This document shows, piece by piece, positions 7,210 through 13,500 of a stretch of 23,808 nt of DNA. This DNA is from Raineya sp964654605. Lineage in GTDB: Bacteria; Bacteroidota; Bacteroidia; Cytophagales; Thermonemataceae. A program made the position numbers and the translations under genes. Below the pieces are notes generated by a model. That model saw only the letters and a program-made list of their open reading frames with translations, was not told where the DNA came from and did not search any database. Position 1 is the first letter of the stretch. Every line of letters begins with the position of its first letter. The stretch covers positions 1 to 23,808 of the forward strand of contig CAZZLW010000021.1 in the NCBI GenBank assembly GCA_964654605.1, read 5' to 3'.

Positions 7210-7646
7210 TATTTAATATTTCAAATTCTCATTTGCAATACAATGCAAGAGAAATAAAGAGAGAAGCAAAAGAGGTATTTTTCACCTTTCATGCAAGAGA
7301 GAAATTTGTAAGTTTGGTATTAGAAGTTTTGCATTATTATCTTGATGATGAAGGCAATAAAGTATATTTGCCAAATTTAGATTATGCAAGACAGCTAATA
7401 GCTACTAACAATAGTTTAGTGTATAGCGATAATGGGGATTATGTTGAATGGGAAGAGGTGGAAGAAGTAATGGAAGAGGCTGGAGAAACAATTACATATA
7501 AGAAAAAAATCCCTAAACAAAGAGAAGGAGCAAGTATTGTAGGGGAATACACTTTTTTTGAATTTTTAAGAAATAGTACAATATCTATCAATCATTTAAT
7601 ACTTAATATAGTTACAAGGGCTGATAACTTAAAAATGTTAGACTAA
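7206..7646 (+). CDS. Unknown phage late protein
   Basis: A 146-aa soluble protein I do not recognise. It has an N-terminal mixed region (FFTFHAREKFVSLVLEVL..), an acidic helix (EWEEVEEVMEEAGE, about 80-94) and a C-terminal hydrophobic patch (STISINHLILNIV). It overlaps the previous gene by ATGA and the next by TAATG, so translation is probably coupled across the three genes. A tail assembly or adaptor role is possible from context only. Confidence 0.6.
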   Translation: MIFNISNSHLQYNAREIKREAKEVFFTFHAREKFVSLVLEVLHYYLDDEGNKVYLPNLDYARQLIATNNSLVYSDNGDYVEWEEVEEVMEEAGETITYKKKIPKQREGASIVGEYTFFEFLRNSTISINHLILNIVTRADNLKMLD

Positions 7647-8587
7647 TGTCAAGAAATTATTTAACAAGACAAGTATTTGTAGATGATGAACCTTTTATTA
7701 AGCGTGTAGATACTGCTAATGCAGATGTAGTACGTATGCCTAATAAGACAGATGCTCAAATACTTTCTATTGTCCCACAAATAGGAGATATGGTCTATAA
7801 TACTACGACGAACAAGTTGCAGTATAGGGACAATATTAGTTGGAGGAATATAGCTTCCGAAGGATATGTAGAAGCTAATTTAAGAAATTGGGTAACAGAA
7901 AATTTTGTTGGTAATACATTCGGTTTTGCATTACGATTTCTTACAAGTACCGCTTTTGGTGGGTCGGTAGTGCAAGAGCTATTTGAAGAGCAACCTAATT
8001 TTAATAGTACATTACCTTTGGGTCGTTTAGGCATAACACGCTTAAATATAACTACTACTGCTTCGTCAAGGGCAGGCTTTCATAATAGTAGTGGAATTAG
8101 ATTATACGATAGTGTTAATTTTGGATACTATGTAGAAGTAGCTTTTGTAAATGGATTGATAAATGTTGCAACGGACAATGTGTTTCAAGCGGTGGGTTTT
8201 TTGCAAACTTTTGCAGCTATTACTGCTAATGGTATCTTTTTCAGATGCCCTCGTGTAGGGGAAAGTAGCTTTATGAAATTTATAGTTCGCATAGGAAATT
8301 CGGATTTATTAGTATTAGATACTACTGTACCTTTTGATAGCACTAATAATAGATATGTAAGATTAGGAATAGAAAAGAGAAATACAAGTTTGTATATTTA
8401 TTGTTCAGATGGTACAACAACTTACGAAAATACATTTCCTAATTTTTTTGTTACGTATCCTGCCTTAGCGGCTTTGAATATGAGCTTTGGTGCATTGCTT
8501 GCAAGAAGTGGCACACAACCTACACCGCTTGTAAGAAGCATAAAAGTAGATAGGGTAGAATGTATATTAAAATCTCATTTTATTTAA
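7646..8587 (+). CDS. Tail fibre or receptor-binding protein candidate
   Basis: A 313-aa protein. Residues 46-70 read IGDMVYNTTTNKLQYRDNIS.W, the short 'G-x-[ML]-[VI]-Y-[ND]-T-[TD]-T-x-K-L-x-x-[YW]' strand pattern common in phage tail fibre and bacteroidotal fibre-tip proteins. The C-terminal 180 residues look like a beta-rich lectin or jelly-roll domain, with many short strands (YYVEVAFVNG, FMKFIVRIGN, RYVRLGIEKR, TSLYIYCSDG). No enzyme motif is visible. It is the third adhesion-type protein in the operon and is followed after 1 bp by a hydrolase gene. Confidence 0.55.
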   Translation: MSRNYLTRQVFVDDEPFIKRVDTANADVVRMPNKTDAQILSIVPQIGDMVYNTTTNKLQYRDNISWRNIASEGYVEANLRNWVTENFVGNTFGFALRFLTSTAFGGSVVQELFEEQPNFNSTLPLGRLGITRLNITTTASSRAGFHNSSGIRLYDSVNFGYYVEVAFVNGLINVATDNVFQAVGFLQTFAAITANGIFFRCPRVGESSFMKFIVRIGNSDLLVLDTTVPFDSTNNRYVRLGIEKRNTSLYIYCSDGTTTYENTFPNFFVTYPALAALNMSFGALLARSGTQPTPLVRSIKVDRVECILKSHFI

Positions 8588-8588
8588 T

Positions 8589-9083
8589 ATGTTTTTTAAA
8601 GAAGGAGACATAGTATTATTTGGAGGTAGTAGTGGTTTAATGGGGAAATTAGTGCGTTATTTTGATAATGCAGAATACACGCATGTAGGGATATGTATAT
8701 CTATTAGTCAAGAGATATTTATATTAGATATGTGGAGCAAAGGTATAGAAATAGTACCTATTGAAAAGAGATTAGATGTATATCCTAAACAGCTTATTAT
8801 TAGACCCAAAGATGTACATATTATACCATTTGCTATTAAAAGTATGCTATGGTATTGGCAGGGGAATAGACATATAGGATATGATTATTTTTTATTATTG
8901 AGAATAGCTATTGCTAAAAAATTAGGATTAGATTTTCTTTTTATAGGCAAAGAGCATAGATTTATATGTAGTGAGTTAGTACAAAAATATGCAAATTATT
9001 TTTGTACAGATTGGAAAGATATAAGTTTAATTACACCGCAAGATTTTGTAAGAAAGCAAAGTTCAAAGTTTTTGTACTTATGA
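8589..9083 (+). CDS. Permuted papain-like (YiiX/NlpC-type) hydrolase
   Basis: A 164-aa protein with the layout of circularly permuted NlpC/P60-like enzymes such as YiiX. It has an N-terminal KEGDIVLF strand, a catalytic His in THVGI (His32), GYDY at 97-100, a C-terminal ICSELV bearing the likely nucleophile Cys127, and a final TPQDFV. Known members cleave amide bonds in peptidoglycan peptides or modified lipids or proteins. Here the context of tail and lysis genes suggests cell-wall cleavage during entry or exit (inference). No signal peptide is seen. Its stop overlaps the next start (ATGA at 9080-9083). Confidence 0.7.
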   Translation: MFFKEGDIVLFGGSSGLMGKLVRYFDNAEYTHVGICISISQEIFILDMWSKGIEIVPIEKRLDVYPKQLIIRPKDVHIIPFAIKSMLWYWQGNRHIGYDYFLLLRIAIAKKLGLDFLFIGKEHRFICSELVQKYANYFCTDWKDISLITPQDFVRKQSSKFLYL

Positions 9084-9388
9084 TGATAATAAAAGAAAAG
9101 CAATATGAAGCAATGCTAAATGCGATTATCTGTACATCAATCTTAATTGAAAGTATAGATGTATTACAAGAAACATATTTGTTTAAGCAAGACTTAAAAC
9201 ATAAAGCAAAGGCTTTCTTAAAAGAGTTAGAAAAAGTAATAAAGACTTTTTATGATTTGGAAGGCAAAGTAAATAAAATAGATTGGGAAGCAGAAAGTCA
9301 GTATTATGAACTAATCAAACATTCTGAAAAGCTATTAAAAGAGTTTAAGGAATTTATATTACAAAAGAATAGTGATTATGAAAATTAA
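9080..9388 (+). CDS. Small helical phage protein, unknown
   Basis: A 102-aa protein starting at the ATG that overlaps the hydrolase stop. A longer reading from 9002 would sit wholly over the hydrolase C-terminus and is not favoured. It is almost entirely helical, Lys- and Glu-rich, with hydrophobic spacing that suggests a helical bundle (AMLNAIICTSILIESI, KAKAFLKELEKVIKTFYDLE). There is no TM segment or signal peptide. It overlaps the next gene by 11 bp. Function unknown. Confidence 0.6.
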   Translation: MMIIKEKQYEAMLNAIICTSILIESIDVLQETYLFKQDLKHKAKAFLKELEKVIKTFYDLEGKVNKIDWEAESQYYELIKHSEKLLKEFKEFILQKNSDYEN

Positions 9389-9650
9389 CTATACTAATTT
9401 TTTTTTAATACTTGTTTCTTTTTTATTTTTAATATTTTTATATTTGTACTATACAAAAGATAAGACTTACAAAGAGTTATTAGAGATAGTAAAAAAGAAA
9501 GATAAGTATATCAAATTATTGGAAAAGGAAAATATAATGCTTGAAAATAAAGTTTATACATTAGAGTTATCTTTGAAAGATAGTATATTGTATAAAATTA
9601 TTGAACGTGAAAAAGGTGAAGTTGAAAAGGCAATAGAATGGTTCAAGTAA
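9378..9650 (+). CDS. Small protein with N-terminal TM and coiled coil (spanin-like layout)
   Basis: A 91-aa protein from the ATG at 9378. A GTG at 9372 is possible but less likely. Residues about 7-26 are a strong TM segment (FFLILVSFLFLIFLYLYY), followed by a Lys/Glu-rich coiled coil to the C-terminus (ELLEIVKKKDKYIKLLEKEN..). This is the topology of inner-membrane spanin subunits (N-in, periplasmic coiled coil). Its 3' end overlaps the next gene by 13 bp, again as in spanin pairs, and a muramidase lies close downstream. The assignment rests on layout only; there is no family match I can name. Confidence 0.55.
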   Translation: MKINYTNFFLILVSFLFLIFLYLYYTKDKTYKELLEIVKKKDKYIKLLEKENIMLENKVYTLELSLKDSILYKIIEREKGEVEKAIEWFK

Positions 9651-10003
9651 AAACTATCATATTATTAGGATTTATTTTTCTATCTAATACATTATATTCG
9701 CAAGTGTATTGCTGTGATAGCTTAAAAAAAGCTATGTATTATGGTAAAATTTTAGTACGTAATATAGAGTATAGAGATAGCCTGCTTAATATACGTGCTA
9801 AAATTATAGGTCTATTAGAGGATAAAAATAGTTTGCTATTAGATAGTATAAAAAGCTCAAACAATATCATAACAAAATTAAATAGTGTAATATCTGATAA
9901 AGAAAACACTATACTATATCAAGAAAAAAAAATCAAGAATATACGCAAAAAAAATTTTATCTTAATAGTTGTTATCATTGGTTTAACCTTAATAGCTTTA
10001 TAG
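9638..10003 (+). CDS. Exported coiled-coil protein with C-terminal TM
   Basis: A 121-aa protein. Residues 1-22 form a signal peptide (KTIILLGFIFLSNTLYSQ, with a bacteroidotal ..YSQ end), followed by VYCCDSL, a long helical stretch with regular hydrophobics (about 35-100), and a C-terminal TM (FILIVVIIGLTLIAL). There is no lipobox in the usual position, so it is not a normal o-spanin lipoprotein. The signal peptide plus C-terminal anchor would place the coiled coil in the periplasm. It overlaps the spanin-like gene before it, so the two may act together in lysis (inference). Confidence 0.55.
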   Translation: MVQVKTIILLGFIFLSNTLYSQVYCCDSLKKAMYYGKILVRNIEYRDSLLNIRAKIIGLLEDKNSLLLDSIKSSNNIITKLNSVISDKENTILYQEKKIKNIRKKNFILIVVIIGLTLIAL

Positions 10004-10006
10004 TTT

Positions 10007-10384
10007 ATGAACGGATTACGTAAATTTTGGGATTTGCTTACTGCTGATGAATTACACTTGCTTAAAGAAACAGGATTTTCTGTTAATTTTTCTACAAGCA
10101 TAGAGGTATTCTTTGTAGATAGCAATAATGCTAAAAACCAAATCTTCTTTATCATAGAAAACGACGATAAAGGAGGTTTTGTTATTTCAGACAAAGAAGG
10201 TAATAAATATTCTTATAGTTCTTTCAAAGAAAAAACATATGAATTTTTATTAAGTATTAAGAAAGAAGCTACTGAAAAAGAAAAGTTTGTAAAAAAGCTA
10301 ATGACTTTGGAAGAAGAAACAGAAAACTCACAAGAAGAAAAAGCAAGTGAAAAACCAAAAACGAAAACAAGTAAAAAGAAATAA
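10007..10384 (+). CDS. Unknown phage protein with Lys/Glu-rich tail
   Basis: A 125-aa protein, 3 bp after the previous stop and 1 bp before the lysozyme start. The first 80 residues look like a small alpha/beta domain (LTADELHLLKETGF, IEVFFVDS, QIFFIIENDD, GGFVISDKEGN). The last 40 are charged and probably disordered, ending in KTKTSKKK. No TM segment. I do not recognise the family. Confidence 0.6.
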   Translation: MNGLRKFWDLLTADELHLLKETGFSVNFSTSIEVFFVDSNNAKNQIFFIIENDDKGGFVISDKEGNKYSYSSFKEKTYEFLLSIKKEATEKEKFVKKLMTLEEETENSQEEKASEKPKTKTSKKK

Positions 10385-10385
10385 T

Positions 10386-10922
10386 ATGGCAGAGTTTAAG
10401 CCTTTTTTCCCGCACATTCTTCGTTGGGAAGGTGGTTATGCAGACTATAAAGAAGATCCAGGGGGTTGTACTAAATATGGTATTACTATTCACACGTGGA
10501 AAACTTTTGGTTATGATAAAAACGGCGATGGTATCATCACTTGCGAGGACGTAAAACGCATTACCGAAAAGGACGCTGAAGCGATTTATGAGCGTCAGTT
10601 TTGGTACGCAAACAATATGCACCTTGTAGAAAACCAAAAACTTGCCGAACTGATATGCGATTGGTGTATCAATAGCGGTGCAGGTGTTGCGATTGTGCGG
10701 GTGCAAAGGATACTGAACGAACTTGGGGAAAAATTAGCCACTGACGGCGTTTGTGGTATCCTTACCATTACGGCTATCAATAGGCACGCCAAAGAGCTTT
10801 ACAGAAGGCTTTGGAAGGCAAGAGAGATATTTTACTACGATATTACCAAGCGAAACCCCGCTTTTCGGATTTTCTTGCAAGGTTGGCTCAATAGGCTCAA
10901 TAGCTTTCCGAAAGAAATTTAA
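10386..10922 (+). CDS. GH108 muramidase (phage endolysin) with EF-hand-like loop
   Basis: This enzyme cleaves peptidoglycan glycan strands to release phage. It is 178 aa from the ATG at 10386; an earlier start at 10347 would overlap the previous gene. Seen: the catalytic ILRWEGGY with Glu15, then DPGGCTKYGIT, both typical of glycosyl hydrolase 108. DKNGDGIITCED (44-55) has Asp, Asn and Asp at EF-hand positions 1, 3 and 5 and an acidic residue at 12, so it may bind calcium. The C-terminal ATDGVCGILTITAIN (118-132) is of the PG_binding_3 type. No signal peptide, so a holin would be needed. Its base composition (about 42% GC in 10621-10680 by my count) is host-like and unlike the genes before it, suggesting separate acquisition. 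Confidence 0.88.
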   Translation: MAEFKPFFPHILRWEGGYADYKEDPGGCTKYGITIHTWKTFGYDKNGDGIITCEDVKRITEKDAEAIYERQFWYANNMHLVENQKLAELICDWCINSGAGVAIVRVQRILNELGEKLATDGVCGILTITAINRHAKELYRRLWKAREIFYYDITKRNPAFRIFLQGWLNRLNSFPKEI

Positions 10923-10968
10923 GATTTTAGGGTTTTAGAGTATTTTTTTCATATTTGTTTCATAGGCG

Positions 10969-10976
10969 TAAATTTG
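10969..10976 (+). promoter_or_regulatory. -7 box (TAAATTTG) upstream of a candidate small RNA
   Basis: An exact TAnnTTTG match in the convergent lysozyme-integrase gap. No TTG is at the usual -33 spacing (the nearest is at 10955-10957). It lies 5 bp before a GC-rich hairpin that leads into a terminator. Confidence 0.3.
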
Positions 10977-10981
10977 CCTTT

Positions 10982-11042
10982 ACAACCCCTGCCCACTGGG
11001 CGGGGTGTTGTGTATATAACAAAAGCCTCGTAAGAGGCTTTT
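10982..11042 (+). ncRNA. Candidate small structured RNA between lysozyme and integrase
   Basis: Two hairpins follow the TAAATTTG box. The first (10982-11011) has a GC-rich stem CCCC-t-GCCC / GGGC-GGGG with one bulged T and a 3-nt loop, extended by ACAA/TTGT with a 2-nt bulge. The second is the intrinsic terminator at 11021-11042. The strong GC stem stands out in AT-rich intergenic DNA. A transcript of about 60 nt could start near 10982. Alternatively this is only the mRNA end of the late operon (a double terminator). No known RNA family is recognised. Confidence 0.3.
11021..11042. terminator. Bidirectional intrinsic terminator between late operon and integrase
   Basis: AAAAGCCTC (11021-11029) and GAGGCTTTT (11034-11042) form a perfect 9-bp stem around GTAA. 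A-runs on one side and T-runs on the other let it work on both strands. It serves the lysozyme end (plus) and the integrase end (minus). Confidence 0.8.
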
Positions 11043-11049
11043 TGGCTTA

Positions 11050-11106
11050 ATTTACAAATGTAAACTTTTTCAGCTCTTGTACTTTTTTGCTATTTACAAA
11101 TGTAAA
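11050..11106. repeat. Two identical dyad sites 42 bp apart
   Basis: The 15-nt sequence ATTTACAAATGTAAA occurs at 11050-11064 and 11092-11106. Its core is the inverted repeat TTTACA-N2-TGTAAA. The 42-bp spacing is close to four helical turns. The pair lies between the bidirectional terminator and the integrase 3' end, where no start codon would need an operator. Possible roles are arm-type integrase or accessory-factor sites near attP, or repressor sites. Function is inferred only. Confidence 0.6.
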
Positions 11107-11149
11107 TTCATTGTTTTACAGAAACTTACAATAAATTTGATTTACCTTT

Positions 11150-12313
11150 CTATATTTCAGGGGCGTTTTTGAGGATTTGGCTTTTCACAAATTCAAAATC
11201 TACATCAGCATAATATTGCTCTAATGTAGTAGTTTTAGCGTGTCCAAGCATTTTGCTGACGGCTTTGCGGTCAATATTACTATTGAGCCAAAAGTGAGCA
11301 AAGGTCTTGCGTCCTACTTTGGTACGCATTTTTTTTGCCTCAATCCGTAAAATTTGCCCAAGTTCTTTCAAAATTTTATTGATAGTTTGCGGGTTTTTGA
11401 AGGTTGGCAACTGATATTTGTATTTCTCTAAAATCGCTTGCGTTTTTTCCGTGATAGGAATATAAGCCTTCTGACTGCTTTTCTTTTCCATTTTTTGCCT
11501 GCTCATAATGATAAAACTCTCTTTGATATACGCTTGCGGATTTTGTGCAAAACGAAAGTAGTCCGAAACATTTAACCCTGTATAGCACAAAAAAAGAAAA
11601 ATATCTTTGGCTCTGACGTGGCTTAAATTTTCTGTATGATAGTTTTCCAATTTTTCAAGTTCTGTTTCGGTCAGGTGAGTTTTATCAATGCGATTTTCTC
11701 TTTCAATGCTGTAATGCAATAACGGGCTTTCGTGAATTATTTCGCAATCTATACAATACTGCAAAACTCTTTGCACCATTGCAATAACTCTTGCCGTAAC
11801 GTTTTTACTACGATTGTACCATATAATAAACTCTTGCAGATGTAGTTTTTTGAGGTTTTGGGGCAAAATATTTTCAAGTTGTTTTTCTTGCAAAAATCTG
11901 CTAAACGTTTTCAGCATAGTTTTGTGATTACGGATTGTGTTGTAACTCCACTTTTCTTGCTTTTGCTTTACCTCAAAGAATTGTTGCCAAATTTGCAGAA
12001 AAGTAGGTTGAAGCTGTTTGTTTCTACTATTGAAAACCAATTCAAGCACATCATTAGCCGTAAAATCGCTCTTTTCAAATTCAAGTTTCTGTTTGGCTTT
12101 CAGGATTGTGTTTTTTAGGTTTTCAATTTCTTGCGTAAGAATAGAATTGCCCTTGACTTTTTGGTTTTTAGCGTCCCATTGCTTTTTTTCTACGCTAATA
12201 CCTGTGCTAAACTCTCGTGAGCGTATGCCATTAAGCGTAACATACACGTAAAGCGTGCCAACTTGATTTTTGGGATTGGTTTGGCACTTGCGAAACCAGA
12301 AGCGAACTTTCAT
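11150..12313 (-). CDS. int: Tyrosine recombinase (phage integrase, Bacteroidota type)
   Basis: Carries out site-specific integration and excision. A 387-aa protein with the usual three parts: an N-terminal arm-binding domain (about 1-95, with STGISVEKKQWDAK), a SAM-like core-binding domain (about 100-205) and a catalytic domain (from about 213). Catalytic region: FLCYTGLNVSDY, KMEKKSSQ (catalytic Lys region), KVGRKTF (Arg335), MLGHAK (His358) and the Tyr367/368 nucleophile in TLEQYY. Two usual residues differ: the first Arg (TGLR) is Asn248, and the His of HxxR is Lys332. The first change is known in bacteroidotal recombinases such as IntDOT-like enzymes, which carry another residue there. 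Codon use is host-like. It reads away from tRNA-Glu, as expected for a tRNA-integrated element. Confidence 0.92.
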   Translation of the reverse strand: MKVRFWFRKCQTNPKNQVGTLYVYVTLNGIRSREFSTGISVEKKQWDAKNQKVKGNSILTQEIENLKNTILKAKQKLEFEKSDFTANDVLELVFNSRNKQLQPTFLQIWQQFFEVKQKQEKWSYNTIRNHKTMLKTFSRFLQEKQLENILPQNLKKLHLQEFIIWYNRSKNVTARVIAMVQRVLQYCIDCEIIHESPLLHYSIERENRIDKTHLTETELEKLENYHTENLSHVRAKDIFLFLCYTGLNVSDYFRFAQNPQAYIKESFIIMSRQKMEKKSSQKAYIPITEKTQAILEKYKYQLPTFKNPQTINKILKELGQILRIEAKKMRTKVGRKTFAHFWLNSNIDRKAVSKMLGHAKTTTLEQYYADVDFEFVKSQILKNAPEI

Positions 12314-12340
12314 TTTTTGTATTGCATAGACTTTTTACTG

Positions 12341-12348
12341 CAAAACTA
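12341..12348 (-). promoter_or_regulatory. -7 box (TAGTTTTG) of the integrase
   Basis: An exact TAnnTTTG match on the minus strand, 27 bp upstream of the integrase ATG. No TTG is visible at the normal -33 spacing. Confidence 0.45.
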
Positions 12349-12384
12349 ATAGTAAGGAACTTATTTGTATTAGACTATGAAAGA

Positions 12385-12430
12385 AAGGCTTTTTACACAA
12401 ATAAAAAAGCCTTCAATAGGCTTGAAGGCT
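12385..12430 (-). terminator. Terminator after tRNA-Glu, with overlapping second hairpin
   Basis: On the minus strand AGCCTTCA (12430-12423) pairs with TGAAGGCT (12415-12408) around 7 nt and is followed by six T residues: a standard terminator for the tRNA. The 3' half (AAGGCTTTTT, 12413-12404) can also pair with AAAAAGCCTT (12394-12385), giving a second, mutually exclusive hairpin just downstream. Confidence 0.7.
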
Positions 12431-12448
12431 AACAAAATAAAGTTAATG

Positions 12449-12470
12449 TACTCCGTACGGGAATCGAACC
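12449..12470. other. Probable phage attachment site core at the tRNA 3' end
   Basis: Inferred from layout: int is the first gene beyond the tRNA 3' end and reads away from it. The core would be the T-arm and acceptor 3' strand. The partner copy, which would prove it, is expected left of the window and is not visible. Confidence 0.4.
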
Positions 12471-12520
12471 CGTGTTTCATCCGTGAAAGGGATGCGTCCT
12501 AACCCCTAGACGAACGGAGC
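12449..12520 (-). tRNA. tRNA-Glu (anticodon TTC)
   Basis: A 72-nt cloverleaf on the minus strand. The acceptor arm GCTCCGT pairs with ACGGAGT (the last pair is G-T), with discriminator A at 12449. The D-arm contains TCTAGGGGTTAGGA, the anticodon stem GCATCC / GGATG carries the CTTTCAC loop (TTC = Glu), and the T-arm is CGGGTTCGATTCCCG. The CCA tail is not encoded. The 3' end faces the integrase, so the tRNA end is the likely attachment site. A terminator follows at 12385-12430. Confidence 0.95.
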
Positions 12521-12542
12521 GTGTTTCGCTCAAAACGTGGTG

Positions 12543-12573
12543 CAAAGTTGCAACTATTTTTTGTAACCGCCAA
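12543..12573 (-). promoter_or_regulatory. Probable promoter of tRNA-Glu
   Basis: On the minus strand, TTG (12573-12571), a 20-bp spacer, then CAACTTTG (12550-12543), which is one mismatch from TAnnTTTG. It ends 22 bp before the mature tRNA 5' end. Confidence 0.4.
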
Positions 12574-12641
12574 ATAATTCTGCAAAAATTTTTTACATTT
12601 TTTTGAAAAAAAAGTAAAAATACTTTACAAAATACTGATTT

Positions 12642-13472
12642 TTAGATTTTTTCCACTTCAATTATTTCTCCCATTCGGATACCTCTTTCGGTTTGGGTAA
12701 GGGAGCAAGCAGGTACTTTGGCATCGTGTTCAAAGAATAAAATCCAATTTTCTTGCAGTGCCTTTGGTAAAATTTGCTCTTTTTCCTGCATTGTGAGCAA
12801 AGGACGAACATCATACCCCATCACATAAGGCACAGGAATATGTGCCGAAGAAGGTATTAAATCGGCACAATACAAAATTTTTCTGTCCTTGTAGTGGATT
12901 AGCGGTAGTATCATTTTATCCGTATGCCCATCAACTTTCAAAATCTCAATACCTTCAAAAGGGCTTTCATTTTCTATGAAACTCAACTGACCACTTTCTT
13001 GCAGAGGCAAAATGTTTTCTTTCAAAAAAGAAGCCTTTTCCCTTGCATTAGGACGCAGGGTTGCCAGTTCCCAATGTGTTTTTTCACTCCAATAGCGAGC
13101 ATTCGGAAAAGTGGGCACAAGTTTTTCTCCTTCACGCTTAATAGCTCCTCCTGCGTGGTCAAAATGTAGGTGTGTGAGCAAAACATCAGTTATATCTTCT
13201 GCACTAAATCCTGCCTTTTCAATAGAACTCAAAAGAGTATCGCCTGTGGGTTCGTAGTAGCTGAAAAACTTTTCATCTTGCTTATTGCCCATTCCCGTAT
13301 CCACGAGAATAAGCCTTTTCCCATTCTGTATCAGAAGGCAACGCATTGCCCAAGTACAAAGGTTTTTCTCGTCGGCGGGAACAAGTTTGTGCCAAATCGT
13401 TTTGGGTACAACACCAAACATTGCTCCACCATCTAACTTAAAATAACCTGCCTCTATAACATATAACTGCAT
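12642..13472 (-). CDS. Metallo-beta-lactamase-fold hydrolase
   Basis: A zinc hydrolase of 276 aa from the ATG at 13472. A longer reading to 13514 would overlap the neighbouring gene's stop and has no family-like sequence. Seen: ILVDTGMGN (55-63), the metal motif HLHFDH (101-106), GHTDKM with His183, CAD with Asp204, and FEHD with His249, so all expected metal ligands are present. The family covers quorum lactonases, glyoxalase II-like and many uncharacterised cytosolic enzymes. The long insert between HLHFDH and His183 resembles the lactonase/AttM-like group, but the substrate cannot be read from sequence. No signal peptide. It starts 28 bp after the upstream 163-aa gene, with which it may be co-transcribed. 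Confidence 0.88.
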   Translation of the reverse strand: MQLYVIEAGYFKLDGGAMFGVVPKTIWHKLVPADEKNLCTWAMRCLLIQNGKRLILVDTGMGNKQDEKFFSYYEPTGDTLLSSIEKAGFSAEDITDVLLTHLHFDHAGGAIKREGEKLVPTFPNARYWSEKTHWELATLRPNAREKASFLKENILPLQESGQLSFIENESPFEGIEILKVDGHTDKMILPLIHYKDRKILYCADLIPSSAHIPVPYVMGYDVRPLLTMQEKEQILPKALQENWILFFEHDAKVPACSLTQTERGIRMGEIIEVEKI

Positions 13473-13500
13473 AATTTTTGTTTTTTCTTGAATTACAAAA

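Larger units (their letters stand above)
1..12449. mobile_element. Right-hand part of an integrated tailed phage (prophage); left end outside window
   Basis: Seen: terminase, portal, fibre and tailspike genes, a hydrolase and a muramidase run in one direction. They are followed by a tyrosine integrase on the opposite strand, next to the 3' end of a tRNA-Glu gene. Phage DNA to about 10.38 kb is very AT-rich and strand-asymmetric; host DNA is not. Known: tyrosine integrases often use tRNA 3' ends as attachment sites, with int next to one att site. Inferred: the right boundary lies at or near the tRNA 3' end (12449). The other boundary and the capsid genes must lie left of position 1. No second copy of the tRNA end is visible here, so the exact boundary is not proven. 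A damaged terminase (stop at 65-67) suggests the element may be decaying. Confidence 0.85.

Noticed and set aside
9002..9079. Longer N-terminus for the 102-aa helical protein
   Set aside because: It would overlap the hydrolase C-terminus, including the stretch that follows its catalytic Cys; the ATG in the ATGA overlap is the natural start.
1..10922. Phage-wide recoding of TGA as Trp
   Set aside because: TGG is used for Trp throughout, and TGA ends the portal, the 78-aa gene and the hydrolase in ATGA overlaps typical of true stops.
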